Below are positions 18,510-27,596 of a DNA stretch of 64,000 nt, in pieces. Position 1 is the first letter of the stretch. Every line of letters starts with the position of its first letter. The notes below the pieces were generated by a model. It made no database searches and had not been told where the DNA came from. It saw only the letters and a program-made list of their open reading frames with translations. Both the position numbers and the translations under genes were made by a program. This DNA is from Fredinandcohnia aciditolerans. Lineage in GTDB: Bacteria > Bacillota > Bacilli > Bacillales > Bacillaceae_L. The stretch spans positions 304,186 to 368,185 of the forward strand of contig QGHH01000001.1 of NCBI GenBank assembly GCA_003640645.1, read 5' to 3'.

Positions 18510-20075
18510 TTACCATATTACCTTCCAATTATCATCAACAGTGGCTTCAATTGTTCCTCTTTTAAGGATATAGTTTGCGATTAGCTCGGACATATCAAGT
18601 GGAATATCTTTAATAACTGGCTTATCCTTGAACATGACATATTCACCACCACCAGCTGCACGATAGTTGTTCATGACAACATCATACTCACCTTCTGGTT
18701 TAATGGGTTCGCCCTTAAAGCTTAACTTTACTACTCTCTCCCCCATAGGCTTTGAAATATCAATTATATATTCAATACCCTCCCACATATCATAATTGTA
18801 ATGTTGTGGCTTTGGAATTGCGAATGAAGGATTGACTGATGCCTTTCCATTATCGAGTATAAAATAACTTGCACTTCTTTCTAGTGCCGCTCTTATGTCC
18901 TCCCCTGTTATCCGGATGACCGTTAACGTGTTCGGATAAATATAATTGGAGACCACATCTCTCATCGTAATATTTGTAGGAAAGCCTTTCGTTATATTAT
19001 TAAAGAGAGCTGTATTTGAAATCGATACCTTGGCAACATCCATTTGCACCCTATTAATAAATTCAACAAGCGCATTATCCTTTAAGCGTGCTTTTAAAGG
19101 ATCATCAATTGTCATATTTCCGATAACCTGACCAATTGGTTTGTCCAACCACTCTTGTGTCTCTGCCTCATATTCATTTACTAGTTTAATTGAGCTTTTG
19201 TCTGCTTTTTTATCTTTTACGAAAATAAGTTCAGGCTTCGATTCAGAAACAGACCACTTTTCCTCATTTTTTATAAGAGTTAGGGTGACTTTACCAATTG
19301 CCTGGCCATTGAAGCTTGGCTGAACAATCGGGATACCGTTTACTTTCCCGGCAAGGGAACGATGTTGGTGGCCAGTTAATAGAAGATCAATCCCCTCAAT
19401 CTCTTTACAAATTCGGTACCCCTGATTTTCTCCTGTTATCTTTTCGGTTGGTTCACCGGTTTCCAAATCAGCCTCAAAGCCACCGTGGTAAGAAACAATC
19501 ATCAAATCTGGACTTTCATTATTACGGATTTTCTCCACCCATTTTTTCGTTGTTTCAAAAGCATCATTAAATGTTAAACCTTTAATATGTTCCGGATTCT
19601 CCCAATTCGGGATGTAATGTGTGGTTACACCCAGAATCGCAACCTTTATTCCTTCCTCAAGCTCAACCATGATATATGGCCTTCCAATAAATGGCTCCCC
19701 TTCTTCATTTACTATATTTGCAGAAAGCCATGGAAAAGTTGAATCTTTAATCGCCTGCTGTAAAACATCGATCCCATAATTGAATTCATGATTTCCAACA
19801 ACAACTGCATCATATTTTAAATCATTCAATATTTTAATCATTGGATTTTGTTTATGACGACCTGATCTTACATAATAATAAGTTAAAGGTGTTCCTTGAA
19901 TTAAATCTCCATTATCAATAACGATAGTATTCCTATTACGACTTCTCTCTTCTTTAATCACAGTTGCAATCTTTGTAAGTCCAAGACCAACAGGCTCATT
20001 GTTCCCATAGTTAATTGGAAAAATATTGCCGTGTACATCACTCGTTTCAAGAATGGTAATTGATATCGATTTCAT
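18510..20075 (-). CDS. Bifunctional metallophosphatase/5'-nucleotidase family protein
   Basis: 521 aa from the ATG at 20075 (AGAGGT 7 nt upstream; the longer frame adds an unsupported 17-residue extension). The N-terminal calcineurin-like domain shows the metal motifs TSDVHGNI, DNGDLIQG, GNHEFNYG, YHGGFE and TGHQHR. The C-terminal 5'-nucleotidase domain (about 320-500) has NPSFAIPKPQHYNYDMWEG-type substrate loops. Relatives hydrolyse 5'-nucleotides, UDP-sugars or 2',3'-cyclic nucleotides. There is no signal peptide, so this member is cytoplasmic, unlike the secreted YfkN type. Confidence 0.88.
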   Translation of the reverse strand: MKSISITILETSDVHGNIFPINYGNNEPVGLGLTKIATVIKEERSRNRNTIVIDNGDLIQGTPLTYYYVRSGRHKQNPMIKILNDLKYDAVVVGNHEFNYGIDVLQQAIKDSTFPWLSANIVNEEGEPFIGRPYIMVELEEGIKVAILGVTTHYIPNWENPEHIKGLTFNDAFETTKKWVEKIRNNESPDLMIVSYHGGFEADLETGEPTEKITGENQGYRICKEIEGIDLLLTGHQHRSLAGKVNGIPIVQPSFNGQAIGKVTLTLIKNEEKWSVSESKPELIFVKDKKADKSSIKLVNEYEAETQEWLDKPIGQVIGNMTIDDPLKARLKDNALVEFINRVQMDVAKVSISNTALFNNITKGFPTNITMRDVVSNYIYPNTLTVIRITGEDIRAALERSASYFILDNGKASVNPSFAIPKPQHYNYDMWEGIEYIIDISKPMGERVVKLSFKGEPIKPEGEYDVVMNNYRAAGGGEYVMFKDKPVIKDIPLDMSELIANYILKRGTIEATVDDNWKVIW

Positions 20076-20289
20076 TTTTTTACCTCTTTTGTATAGGGTC
20101 AATTTTAGTATACATAATTTTACCAATTTTCGGGGTTAAGAATAATAATCTTTTAACATTAAAGTTTCTCCATTCACCCCTAATTAATGTACCATTAGAC
20201 AGAAATTGACTACTTTTGTCAAATTTAATATGTTTCTCTTTGCCATTTTGATATAATAATTTTACAGAAAAATGGCAAGGAGAATGTGT

Positions 20290-21795
20290 TTGAAAATAGA
20301 ATCTAAAGTTCTAAAAAATAGTCTTGTATATCTAATTATTGTAATTTTACCTACCACAATTGGTAGTATTTTATTTGCGAATTATCATTATAATACGGCT
20401 ATTATTAACCAAACAGCCAAAACAAAAGAGATGGTAAACTTTCAATCTGGCTATATTGATCGGTTTATTGGAGAAACTTTAGCTAGCACCGAAACTCTTG
20501 GGATTGTCTTTGAAAACAAAAATAGTAATGAAGAGATTAAGAACATGCTACATTCAATTCATAAAAAGGATGATCGCTTTTCTGGACTATATTGGGCAAA
20601 CCCAAACGGTGATATCCTTGTGTCTACTCTCGACTTAGATAATAAAGTGAACATTTCCTATCGCGAATATTTCCAACAGGCGCTTCAAACAAAACGGACA
20701 GTCATCTCATCAGGGCATAAAGGAGTAATAACTGGAAGATTTATAGTTACAATCGCCACACCCGTTATTAAATCGAATAAAGTTAAAGGAGTTGTACTCT
20801 TTAGCTTACGCCTAGATTATTTAGAAAACGTACTGAAGGTTCTTGCACCAGATGAAATTTTAAGAGTCATCGACCCGATTGGCCAGGAATTAATTACCAC
20901 TAATTTAGATTCACATTCGATTGATAGCGATATCATTAGTACGGAGCTAGCTAATGTGAATTGGACAGTTGAAGCATGGCCACGAACAACATTATCGAAT
21001 AAAAAGATATTTATTTTAAACTCAGTGATTTTTAGTGGTATTTTATTGATCCTTACTCATATTCTTTTTCTTCTTGGAAAATATCTTCTTCTCAAACGCC
21101 AAACGATTCGTGAGCGAGAGGAAAATGAGTTACAGAAATTAGAATTAGTCGGAACACTAGCAGCAAGTAGCGCACATGAAATAAAAAACCCTTTAACTGG
21201 GGTTAAAGGACTCATTCAATTATTAAGTGAAAAACATAAGGATCCGAACGATCAATTTTATTTTTCGGTCATTCAGCAAGAAATTACAAGGATTAATGAT
21301 ATTGTCAATGAGTTCTTAATCCTTGGCAAACCTACCGCAGACAAACGTAAAAGTTATGATATGAATGACATTGTGAAAGAAGTCCAACCCATTATTCAAT
21401 CTGAAACAAACCTCTATAATATGGAATTTGATTTACATCTTTCGGAAAAGCCAATGTACATCATGTGCTCAAATGATAATATTAAACAGGTTGTTTTAAA
21501 TCTATCCAAAAATGCAATAGAATCGATGCAAGCAGATGGTGGCAAACTGTCAATTTCAATTCAAAAAGAGGGAAAATCTTGTATATTATCAATCACTGAT
21601 ACAGGTGTCGGTATTCCAAAACATATTCTTTCAAAGGTGTATACCCCATTTTTTACAAATAAGGATACTGGAACTGGCCTCGGTCTTGTGATTTGTAAAA
21701 GAATTGTCAATATGTATAACGGAACAATTAATATTGATAGTGTGGAAGGTAAAGGTACTATAGTTCAAGTACACTTGCCTTTACACGAAGATTAA
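20290..21795 (+). CDS. kinD: Sporulation sensor histidine kinase KinD
   Basis: 501 aa from TTG 20290, chosen because AAGGAGA lies 6 nt upstream (an ATG at 20272 overlaps no site). TM1 (about 10-30) and TM2 (about 240-265) flank an extracellular Cache sensor domain. The HisKA helix has the phospho-acceptor in SSAHEIKNPLTGVKGLIQL, and the ATPase domain shows NLSKNAIESM, DTGVGIP and GTGLGLVICKRI. B. subtilis KinD has this architecture and length, feeds the Spo0F/Spo0A phosphorelay, and sits in the equivalent region near mtn and motAB genes. A terminator follows. Confidence 0.82.
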   Translation: MKIESKVLKNSLVYLIIVILPTTIGSILFANYHYNTAIINQTAKTKEMVNFQSGYIDRFIGETLASTETLGIVFENKNSNEEIKNMLHSIHKKDDRFSGLYWANPNGDILVSTLDLDNKVNISYREYFQQALQTKRTVISSGHKGVITGRFIVTIATPVIKSNKVKGVVLFSLRLDYLENVLKVLAPDEILRVIDPIGQELITTNLDSHSIDSDIISTELANVNWTVEAWPRTTLSNKKIFILNSVIFSGILLILTHILFLLGKYLLLKRQTIREREENELQKLELVGTLAASSAHEIKNPLTGVKGLIQLLSEKHKDPNDQFYFSVIQQEITRINDIVNEFLILGKPTADKRKSYDMNDIVKEVQPIIQSETNLYNMEFDLHLSEKPMYIMCSNDNIKQVVLNLSKNAIESMQADGGKLSISIQKEGKSCILSITDTGVGIPKHILSKVYTPFFTNKDTGTGLGLVICKRIVNMYNGTINIDSVEGKGTIVQVHLPLHED

Positions 21796-21800
21796 TTAAT

Positions 21801-21832
21801 AACAAACCCACTTTCTCGAAAGTGGGTTTGTT
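21801..21832 (+). terminator. Bidirectional terminator after kinD
   Basis: 14-bp perfect stem AACAAACCCACTTT / AAAGTGGGTTTGTT with a CTCG loop, shared with the convergent aldo/keto reductase. Confidence 0.85.
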
Positions 21833-21845
21833 GATGCTTATGGGA

Positions 21846-22793
21846 CTAGACAGTCAAAATAGATTCGATTCTCTTAATCTCTTCAAATCCAAGTACTAGG
21901 TCAGTGGCCTTGGCATTTGCTTCAATTTGTTCCGGATTTGTCGCTCCGACAAGTGTACTCGCGATATTGTGCTGTCTTAATATCCATGACAGAGCTAATT
22001 CCGGTAAGGTGACACCTAGTTCTGTTGCAAATTCTTCAAGACGATCTAATTTAGTTGAAACAATTCCATTAATGATATTTTTCACCCACGTATTTACCTG
22101 TGAGTTTGCTCCCCTACTACCAGTTGGAATCGTACCACCTCTATACTTACCGGTTAATACCCCTTGGGCAAGCGGTGAATATACCACCTGGGAAATTCCA
22201 TTTTTCTCACAAACTGGTATTATCTCATCCTCGATGTCACGATGGAGCATATTGTATTGAGGCTGATTCACAATAATTCGATCTAATAAATACTTATCTG
22301 CAATGGCTACAGCTTCCTGGATTTGAGCTGCACTCCATTCGCTTACACCAACATAAAGAATTTTTCCTTGCCTAATTAAATCGTCAATTGCTCGTAGTGT
22401 CTCATCCAGAGGAGTATCTTCGTCATAGCGGTGACAGTAAAACACATCCACATAATCTAGTTCCATGCGTTTTAAACTTGCATTCACCTGTTCAATCACG
22501 TGTTTCCTTGATAAGCCTCTATCGTTTGGACCATCACCCATCGGACCATATGCCTTAGTTGCGATAACATATGACTCTCGCGGATATTCTTTTAATGCAC
22601 TTGCTACGATTCGCTCTGCTTCCCCTCGCTCATACACATTTGCCGAATCAAAAAAATTTATTCCAAGTTCATATGCTTTATGAACGGTTTTCGTTGCCAT
22701 TGATTCATCAACTGTTTTCCCAAAAGTTAGCCAACTACCCAAACTAATTTCACTAACTTTAAGACCAGAACGTCCTAATCTTCTGTATTTCAT
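21846..22793 (-). CDS. Aldo/keto reductase (Kv-beta-like)
   Basis: 315 aa NADPH-dependent TIM-barrel oxidoreductase. The catalytic set is visible: FFDSANVYERGEAE (Asp, Tyr), IATKAYG (Lys) and VFYCHRYDEDTPLDETLRA (His). The YSPLAQGVLTGKY stretch is characteristic of the potassium-channel beta-subunit/YghZ group. The physiological substrate is unknown; reactive aldehydes are common ones. ATG follows GGAGGAGG, a very strong site. Monocistronic. Confidence 0.9.
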   Translation of the reverse strand: MKYRRLGRSGLKVSEISLGSWLTFGKTVDESMATKTVHKAYELGINFFDSANVYERGEAERIVASALKEYPRESYVIATKAYGPMGDGPNDRGLSRKHVIEQVNASLKRMELDYVDVFYCHRYDEDTPLDETLRAIDDLIRQGKILYVGVSEWSAAQIQEAVAIADKYLLDRIIVNQPQYNMLHRDIEDEIIPVCEKNGISQVVYSPLAQGVLTGKYRGGTIPTGSRGANSQVNTWVKNIINGIVSTKLDRLEEFATELGVTLPELALSWILRQHNIASTLVGATNPEQIEANAKATDLVLGFEEIKRIESILTV

Positions 22794-23022
22794 GTCATGC
22801 CTCCTCCTTCAAGCGAATATTATCTTACTATTAAATTTATCAGAAATTTCAAACAAGGTAAAGCAATTGTTCAATGAAGAAAATGCTGATTTTTGTCTTG
22901 ATTTACTTAAATTTATTTTGAATTTTCGCTTTACAAAATTGAAAAAAAGGTTTTTTATAGAGTAAAGGATTATATTGAATAAAATTACTTCATCGGTAAA
23001 AAACAAAGGGGAAATAAATAAA

Positions 23023-24258
23023 ATGCTCGCAGCAAAAACACAAGCTACAAGTACTGAAAATGACGCGAATAAAACACTTTATGGGATTTTATTTATCATT
23101 GGATTTGTCCACATGCTCAATGACTCCATACAAGCGATTATTCCAGCGATGTTCCCAATTTTAGAACAATCAATGGGATTAACGTTTACGCAGCTCGGAT
23201 TAATATCCTTTGCGTTACAAATTGTATCTTCAGTTGCTCAACCTGTTGTCGGTTGGTATACAGACAAAAAACCAATGCCATTTGCCTTGCCAATTGGATT
23301 AACCTCTACTTTTTTTGGAGTCATTGGCCTCGCATTTGCACCTAACTTTTTAACGATCATTCTTTCAGTTCTATTTATTGGAATAGGTTCAGCTATTTTC
23401 CATCCCGAAGGGTCCCGTGTTGCCTACATGAGTGCAGGTAACAGACGTGGATTGGCACAATCGATTTATCAAGTTGGGGGGAATTCAGGTCAAGCTCTGG
23501 CACCTGTCATTACTGCTTTAATCCTTGTACCACTAGGACAATTTGGGGCCATTTGGTTTTCATTAGTTGCTGCGCTTGCAGTCGGACTACTTATATATAT
23601 TGCTAAATGGTATTCTAAAACACTAAAAACAGTTGAGCTTCAAAAGAAAGTAAAAAAGGCCATTTCAGCTGCTCCGCGAAACATGAAAGCTGTCAAATTC
23701 GCATTAGTTGTTCTCGTGCTATTTGTATTTGCTCGAACATGGTACATGTCAAGCATCACAAATTTTTACTCATTTTATGTAATTGAAAAATATGGTTACA
23801 GCATTTCACAAGCACAAATATTTATTTTCTTATTCTTAGCCACAGGGGCCTTAGGAACATTCTTTGGGGGACCATTGGCTGATAAATTCGGTAAACGAAA
23901 TGTCATCATTGTTTCTCTATTAGGTACAGCACCATTAGCACTGATTCTCCCGTTTGTTGGTCCTCATGTGGCAATCGTGCTCGTTACAGTTATTGGGTTT
24001 ATGCTACTATCAAGCTTCTCTGTTACTGTTGTCTATGCTCAAGAATTAGTTCCAGGAAAAATCGGAATGATGTCAGGATTAATTGTTGGCCTCGCCTTCG
24101 GTATGGGGGCTATAGGTGGCGTTGGGATTGGTGCTATCATCGACGCAATCGGGTTAACACCAACCATCATTATGATGGGCTTCCTTCCATTGTTAGGATT
24201 ATTGGCCTTCCTATTACCTACTGATCATAAGCTTAATGAGTGGAATAATGCAGGATAA
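23023..24258 (+). CDS. MFS transporter, fosmidomycin-resistance (Fsr) type
   Basis: 411 aa from ATG 23023, with AAGGGG 11 nt upstream; a TTG at 22975 would add 16 residues without a ribosome site. Twelve transmembrane helices. GFVHMLNDSIQAIIPAMFPI at the start and AIFHPEGSRVAYMSAGNRRG after TM4 are hallmark Fsr sequences. Fsr homologues are proton-coupled exporters whose overexpression gives fosmidomycin resistance; the natural substrate is uncertain. A terminator lies at 24269-24292. Confidence 0.85.
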   Translation: MLAAKTQATSTENDANKTLYGILFIIGFVHMLNDSIQAIIPAMFPILEQSMGLTFTQLGLISFALQIVSSVAQPVVGWYTDKKPMPFALPIGLTSTFFGVIGLAFAPNFLTIILSVLFIGIGSAIFHPEGSRVAYMSAGNRRGLAQSIYQVGGNSGQALAPVITALILVPLGQFGAIWFSLVAALAVGLLIYIAKWYSKTLKTVELQKKVKKAISAAPRNMKAVKFALVVLVLFVFARTWYMSSITNFYSFYVIEKYGYSISQAQIFIFLFLATGALGTFFGGPLADKFGKRNVIIVSLLGTAPLALILPFVGPHVAIVLVTVIGFMLLSSFSVTVVYAQELVPGKIGMMSGLIVGLAFGMGAIGGVGIGAIIDAIGLTPTIIMMGFLPLLGLLAFLLPTDHKLNEWNNAG

Positions 24259-24268
24259 CACAATTTTC

Positions 24269-24292
24269 AGGACGCGTATGCGTCCTTTTTTA
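24269..24292 (+). terminator. Terminator after the Fsr-type gene
   Basis: AGGACGC-GTAT-GCGTCCT hairpin followed by TTTTTT. Confidence 0.85.
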
Positions 24293-24341
24293 TTGAGTCT
24301 TGGCATAACCTTGCAAATTCCTCTTCCCTTCGCAAAAAAAT

Positions 24342-24367
24342 AAACAATCCATTTTCATGAATTGTTT
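24342..24367 (-). terminator. Weak terminator after spo0E
   Basis: A 7-bp AAACAAT/ATTGTTT stem with a 12-nt loop; on the minus strand it is followed by a long T run (ATTTTTTTG). Confidence 0.45.
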
Positions 24368-24382
24368 GGTAGGTTATATTTT

Positions 24383-24643
24383 TTATGATTGTGATTTATA
24401 GCTGACTTTTTGAAGTAAGAAAAATAACATGACTCTCTTTAAAAACTGACGAAAAAGTGAATGGTTTCGTTCTGCTGTTTCTGCTCGTTGATAGATATTT
24501 ATAAGTTCATCAAGTTCTTGACTACATTCAATTGTTTCATTACTTGTAAACCCCGTACTATTAGCGATAGCAATCATTTCTTCTCTTTTTCTATTAATAT
24601 CCTCTAATAGTATCTGTTTGTAATCTATACGTCTAGTTTCCAA
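24383..24643 (-). CDS. spo0E: Spo0E family sporulation regulatory aspartyl-phosphatase
   Basis: 86 aa from TTG 24643; the upstream GTG in frame (24664) overlaps the AAAGGAG ribosome site. The Spo0E signature SQELDELINIYQ is present, preceded by an antiparallel helix (DINRKREEMIAIANSTGF). Spo0E proteins dephosphorylate Spo0A~P and so delay sporulation. The length and the location between mtnD and motAB/kinD match B. subtilis Spo0E rather than YisI/YnzD, though several paralogues exist in Bacillus. An 18-bp palindrome lies upstream. Confidence 0.78.
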   Translation of the reverse strand: METRRIDYKQILLEDINRKREEMIAIANSTGFTSNETIECSQELDELINIYQRAETAERNHSLFRQFLKRVMLFFLLQKVSYKSQS

Positions 24644-24665
24644 AACTTCCACTCCTTTATTCACA

Positions 24666-24683
24666 CGTTAGAAAATTCTAACG
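24666..24683. promoter_or_regulatory. 18-bp palindrome upstream of spo0E
   Basis: CGTTAGAA-AA-TTCTAACG, two 8-bp perfect arms, centred about 30 nt before the spo0E start and just ahead of its ribosome site. It could be an operator or an mRNA 5' hairpin. Further upstream (24863-24869, minus strand) is a perfect TGTCGAA, the core of a Spo0A box. The rest of 24684-24945 is AT-rich with no gene seen. Confidence 0.4.
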
Positions 24684-24945
24684 CCGCATACAACTATCGT
24701 ATGCCAACCAATACTACCTTTGGTGCATGCTGAGTTGCTACTCTATGAATTATTACAAAATCTACTATTTATGTAAATAGATTCGCAAAAATAGACATTT
24801 TTTTCTTAAAAAAATTTACAAATTTGTGTACGAAATCGCTTCCAAGCTGCCATTCAACCTTTTTCGACAATCGAAATAATACAGGAACCGACATAAACTT
24901 CAATAGAAAAACCTACAGGAATTCACCCATAGGTTAAAATTTTTC

Positions 24946-25575
24946 TTATTTAATTCGATCGATATGTGTAACACGGAATTCTTTCGTTTCGAGCTTCCTT
25001 TTGATAGCTTGAATCTTATCCTCTCCAAGAGTTCCCGGTAGATTTAGGATAATGCGACGGAGGTATTTTTCACCATTATCCAGAGTTAACATTCCATCTA
25101 TGTTAACGTCACGGATTAGAGATACAAGATCTTTTATCGCACCTTTATGTTCAATCGTAGCAATTGTTAGTGTATATCCACCTGTCCGCATACCAAATGA
25201 ATCCTCAAGGACATCCATAACATTAGAATGTGTAATAATTCCAAGAAATTCTTTCTCGGAGTTAAGCACCGCAATAAACGGCAAACGACGAATTGTTAAA
25301 AATGTTTTAAAGAAGGAATCCTCATCGTAAACAAATGCATCCTTACTTTCGACAAGGGTAAGAATACTTCCATTTGCATCTCCATTCTTTTCATAGAGGT
25401 ACTCTAAAATGTCAACTTTATAAATTAAACCTTCAAATGTTGTACCATTTTTTGACAATACCGGCACAGACCGATATCCTGTTTCATTTAAAAATTGAAG
25501 TGCTTGTTGGACGGTAAAATCGTCGTTACAATATTTTACATCTGATTTTTCAACAAAATTATAGCGAATTTTCAT
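24946..25575 (-). CDS. cbpA: Cyclic di-AMP-binding protein CbpA (CBS-CBS-ACT)
   Basis: 209 aa from ATG 25575, with AGAGGAGTGGAG upstream. Two CBS motifs (about 1-60 with ALQFLNETGYRSVPVLS; about 75-135 with FLTIRRLPFIAVLNSEKEFLGIITHSNVMDVL) are followed by an ACT-like domain (GYTLTIATIEHKGAIKDLVSLI, about 140-205). The order and several stretches match my memory of Listeria CbpA (Lmo0553), a c-di-AMP receptor. Its output is not well defined. Monocistronic. This is the second of several c-di-AMP-linked elements in the window. Confidence 0.8.
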   Translation of the reverse strand: MKIRYNFVEKSDVKYCNDDFTVQQALQFLNETGYRSVPVLSKNGTTFEGLIYKVDILEYLYEKNGDANGSILTLVESKDAFVYDEDSFFKTFLTIRRLPFIAVLNSEKEFLGIITHSNVMDVLEDSFGMRTGGYTLTIATIEHKGAIKDLVSLIRDVNIDGMLTLDNGEKYLRRIILNLPGTLGEDKIQAIKRKLETKEFRVTHIDRIK

Positions 25576-25716
25576 AGTCTCCACTCCTCTTACAGTAGAA
25601 AGAATTCCCAACTACCTATAGTATATGCATCAGAATATTTCTTTTTCCAATGAACAAAAATGTAACATATTTACACTAATGTGTAAAGAATATTCTAAAC
25701 ATTTTGATATAAAAAA

Positions 25717-25742
25717 GCTTTATGGAAAATACCATAAAGCTC
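25717..25742 (-). terminator. Terminator of the mtnWXBD operon
   Basis: Perfect 10-bp stem AGCTTTATGG / CCATAAAGCT, followed on the minus strand by TTTTT, 10 nt after the mtnD stop. Confidence 0.9.
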
Positions 25743-25751
25743 CTTCTATTC

Positions 25752-26297
25752 CTATTTTGTACCTGTAAACTCTGGGTCTTGGAATGGATGAGCTACCCAA
25801 CCAGTTGGATCAATAAATAATCGAACTGCTACGACCTCACGATCATCCATTAGTGTGAAAAAGTGTGGTGTGTCAACAGGAACAGAAATAACATCCCCTG
25901 CCTCTAATTCAACATCAAAGTAGCCAGTATCGCCACTTCCTTTAATAATGAAAATTCCATGTCCTGCTACGATTGCACGTACTTCATCTTCTGTATGAAC
26001 ATGTACTTGTTCAAATTTCTTTAAAAGCTCATCAAGATTAGGAGTAGCATCGGACAATGCGATGACATCCCATTTTTGATATCCGTTACGCTCACCAAGT
26101 GATTTGATTTCTGCTTCGTAAATCGATAGGATTTGATCTTTTTGCTCATCCGTAATTCTACAATTTCCTCTTAATTCCTCTGGTAGTTTGTTAGTATCCC
26201 AATGTTCATAAAGGACACCTTGTTCTTCTAAAAATGCTGCTACCTCTTCTTGTCCCTCTAGTCTCTCACCTGTATTACGTAATTTAATATTTGCCAT
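25752..26297 (-). CDS. mtnD: Acireductone dioxygenase
   Basis: 181 aa from ATG 26297 (AAGAGGTGAG ahead of it). The cupin metal site is visible as HVHTEDEVRAIVAGHGIFI (His, His, Glu), with the last His in PVDTPHFFTLM. It oxidises 1,2-dihydroxy-3-keto-5-methylthiopentene to 2-keto-4-methylthiobutyrate and formate, the last oxidation of the methionine salvage pathway; product choice depends on bound Fe or Ni. Last gene of mtnWXBD. Confidence 0.94.
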   Translation of the reverse strand: MANIKLRNTGERLEGQEEVAAFLEEQGVLYEHWDTNKLPEELRGNCRITDEQKDQILSIYEAEIKSLGERNGYQKWDVIALSDATPNLDELLKKFEQVHVHTEDEVRAIVAGHGIFIIKGSGDTGYFDVELEAGDVISVPVDTPHFFTLMDDREVVAVRLFIDPTGWVAHPFQDPEFTGTK

Positions 26298-26318
26298 TTT
26301 TCTCACCTCTTGAATTTT

Positions 26319-26939
26319 TTATACCCTTAAAGGGGCTAATGCTAATAGTTTTAAATGATAGCTAAAAAGAAACTCATATGCTTCTAAATGTTTTTTTGCA
26401 TCAAATGCATTGTTAGCCCAGACAGTGATTCCATGGTTTCGGATCAGTACGGCGCCAAAGTCGCTAGTGACATACTTGCCAAAATTTCTTGCAAGTGTAG
26501 GGATATCAGCATCATTTTGGATGATTGGTATTCTAATTTCTGAATCCACATCCCATAAACCAAGCGCTTTAATAATTTCCTGCCCCTTGAATACAACTTC
26601 TCCTTTGTCAGCATATAGTTCAGAAATGACATTATTATCAACTGTATGAACATGAAGACTACAACCTGCATTTGTTTTGTTATAGATTTCAACATGCAGA
26701 AGTGTTTCTGCCGAAGGCTTCAAGTGAGTAGGAGTAACTGGATAACCTGCTTCATCCACTAATAAAAAGTCCTCATCAGTTCTTTTCTTTTTATCTTTGC
26801 CACTTGCTGTAACAAGAAATGTGATAGGATTGTCGGATACTTTTATGGAAAGATTTCCACTTGTCCCCATAAACCAATCACGCGCTGCTAGTTCATCTTT
26901 TATATCTGCAAGCTCTGTCCATTGCTTAATTCGAAGCAT
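26319..26939 (-). CDS. mtnB: Methylthioribulose-1-phosphate dehydratase
   Basis: 206 aa, class II aldolase fold. Zinc ligands are in [12 protein letters not shown] (two histidines) and in [10 protein letters not shown] (third histidine). It dehydrates 5-methylthioribulose-1-phosphate to the 2,3-diketo compound used by MtnW. ATG follows AAAGGAGGTT, and the start overlaps the mtnX stop by 14 nt, so translation is probably coupled. Confidence 0.94.
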   Translation of the reverse strand: MLRIKQWTELADIKDELAARDWFMGTSGNLSIKVSDNPITFLVTASGKDKKKRTDEDFLLVDEAGYPVTPTHLKPSAETLLHVEIYNKTNAGCSLHVHTVDNNVISELYADKGEVVFKGQEIIKALGLWDVDSEIRIPIIQNDADIPTLARNFGKYVTSDFGAVLIRNHGITVWANNAFDAKKHLEAYEFLFSYHLKLLALAPLRV

Positions 26940-27594
26940 TTGTTAGAACCTCCTTTTTTAGAATCTCTATTACATCAAAAAAGGAATGGAATGAAGAATG
27001 ATTAATTCCAAGTTCTTCACATTTTTGGACAAGAAAATCTCTAGCAATGACCTTGTCTCCAAGTTTAGCCGCTTGAAGATCTGTAATGGAATCACCAATA
27101 ACGATCTTAAAATCGTCCTGATTTGCAAACTTACGAATCAACGTTGGCTTGCAACAGCCACACTCGTTTGTGCACTCATCATCACAAGTGTATGGCCATA
27201 CGATCTTTATTTTTTCATTTGTAAAATCGGATCTGTTACAGTAAATTTGCTCTTTTGGAACGAGTCCGTCAAGCAATGGCTCTACAAAAAAATCAATCCC
27301 ACCGCTGACAATGTATAAGGGAATTTCCTCTTCTTTTGTAAACGCAACAAATTCCTTAAATCCTTCTCGTATTTCTGCATGGTTGAGTATATAGTCTGTA
27401 ATTTCCTTACGCGATGCTGATGGTAAAAGCGCAAACATTCTACTCACTCCCAACTGTATCGGGATTGTTTGTAAGAGAACTTGGTCCTTGATCTCTTCCC
27501 ATGCAGGGGGAGCAAATCTTTTCATGATGGCAATAATGTTATCAGTATTCGTGATTGTACCATCAAAATCACAGAAGATAATTGGTTTATTCAT
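26926..27594 (-). CDS. mtnX: 2-hydroxy-3-keto-5-methylthiopentenyl-1-phosphate phosphatase
   Basis: 222 aa HAD-superfamily phosphatase. Motif I is [13 protein letters not shown], motif II lies in [12 protein letters not shown], and the late [16 protein letters not shown] gives motif IV. The insert NECGCCKP is cysteine-rich. It removes phosphate from the MtnW product to give acireductone. The MtnW+MtnX pair replaces the fused MtnC enolase-phosphatase of Gram-negatives. The start lies 2 nt after the mtnW stop, and the 3' end overlaps mtnB. Confidence 0.94.
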   Translation of the reverse strand: MNKPIIFCDFDGTITNTDNIIAIMKRFAPPAWEEIKDQVLLQTIPIQLGVSRMFALLPSASRKEITDYILNHAEIREGFKEFVAFTKEEEIPLYIVSGGIDFFVEPLLDGLVPKEQIYCNRSDFTNEKIKIVWPYTCDDECTNECGCCKPTLIRKFANQDDFKIVIGDSITDLQAAKLGDKVIARDFLVQKCEELGINHSSFHSFFDVIEILKKEVLTNASN

Positions 27595-27596
27595 TT

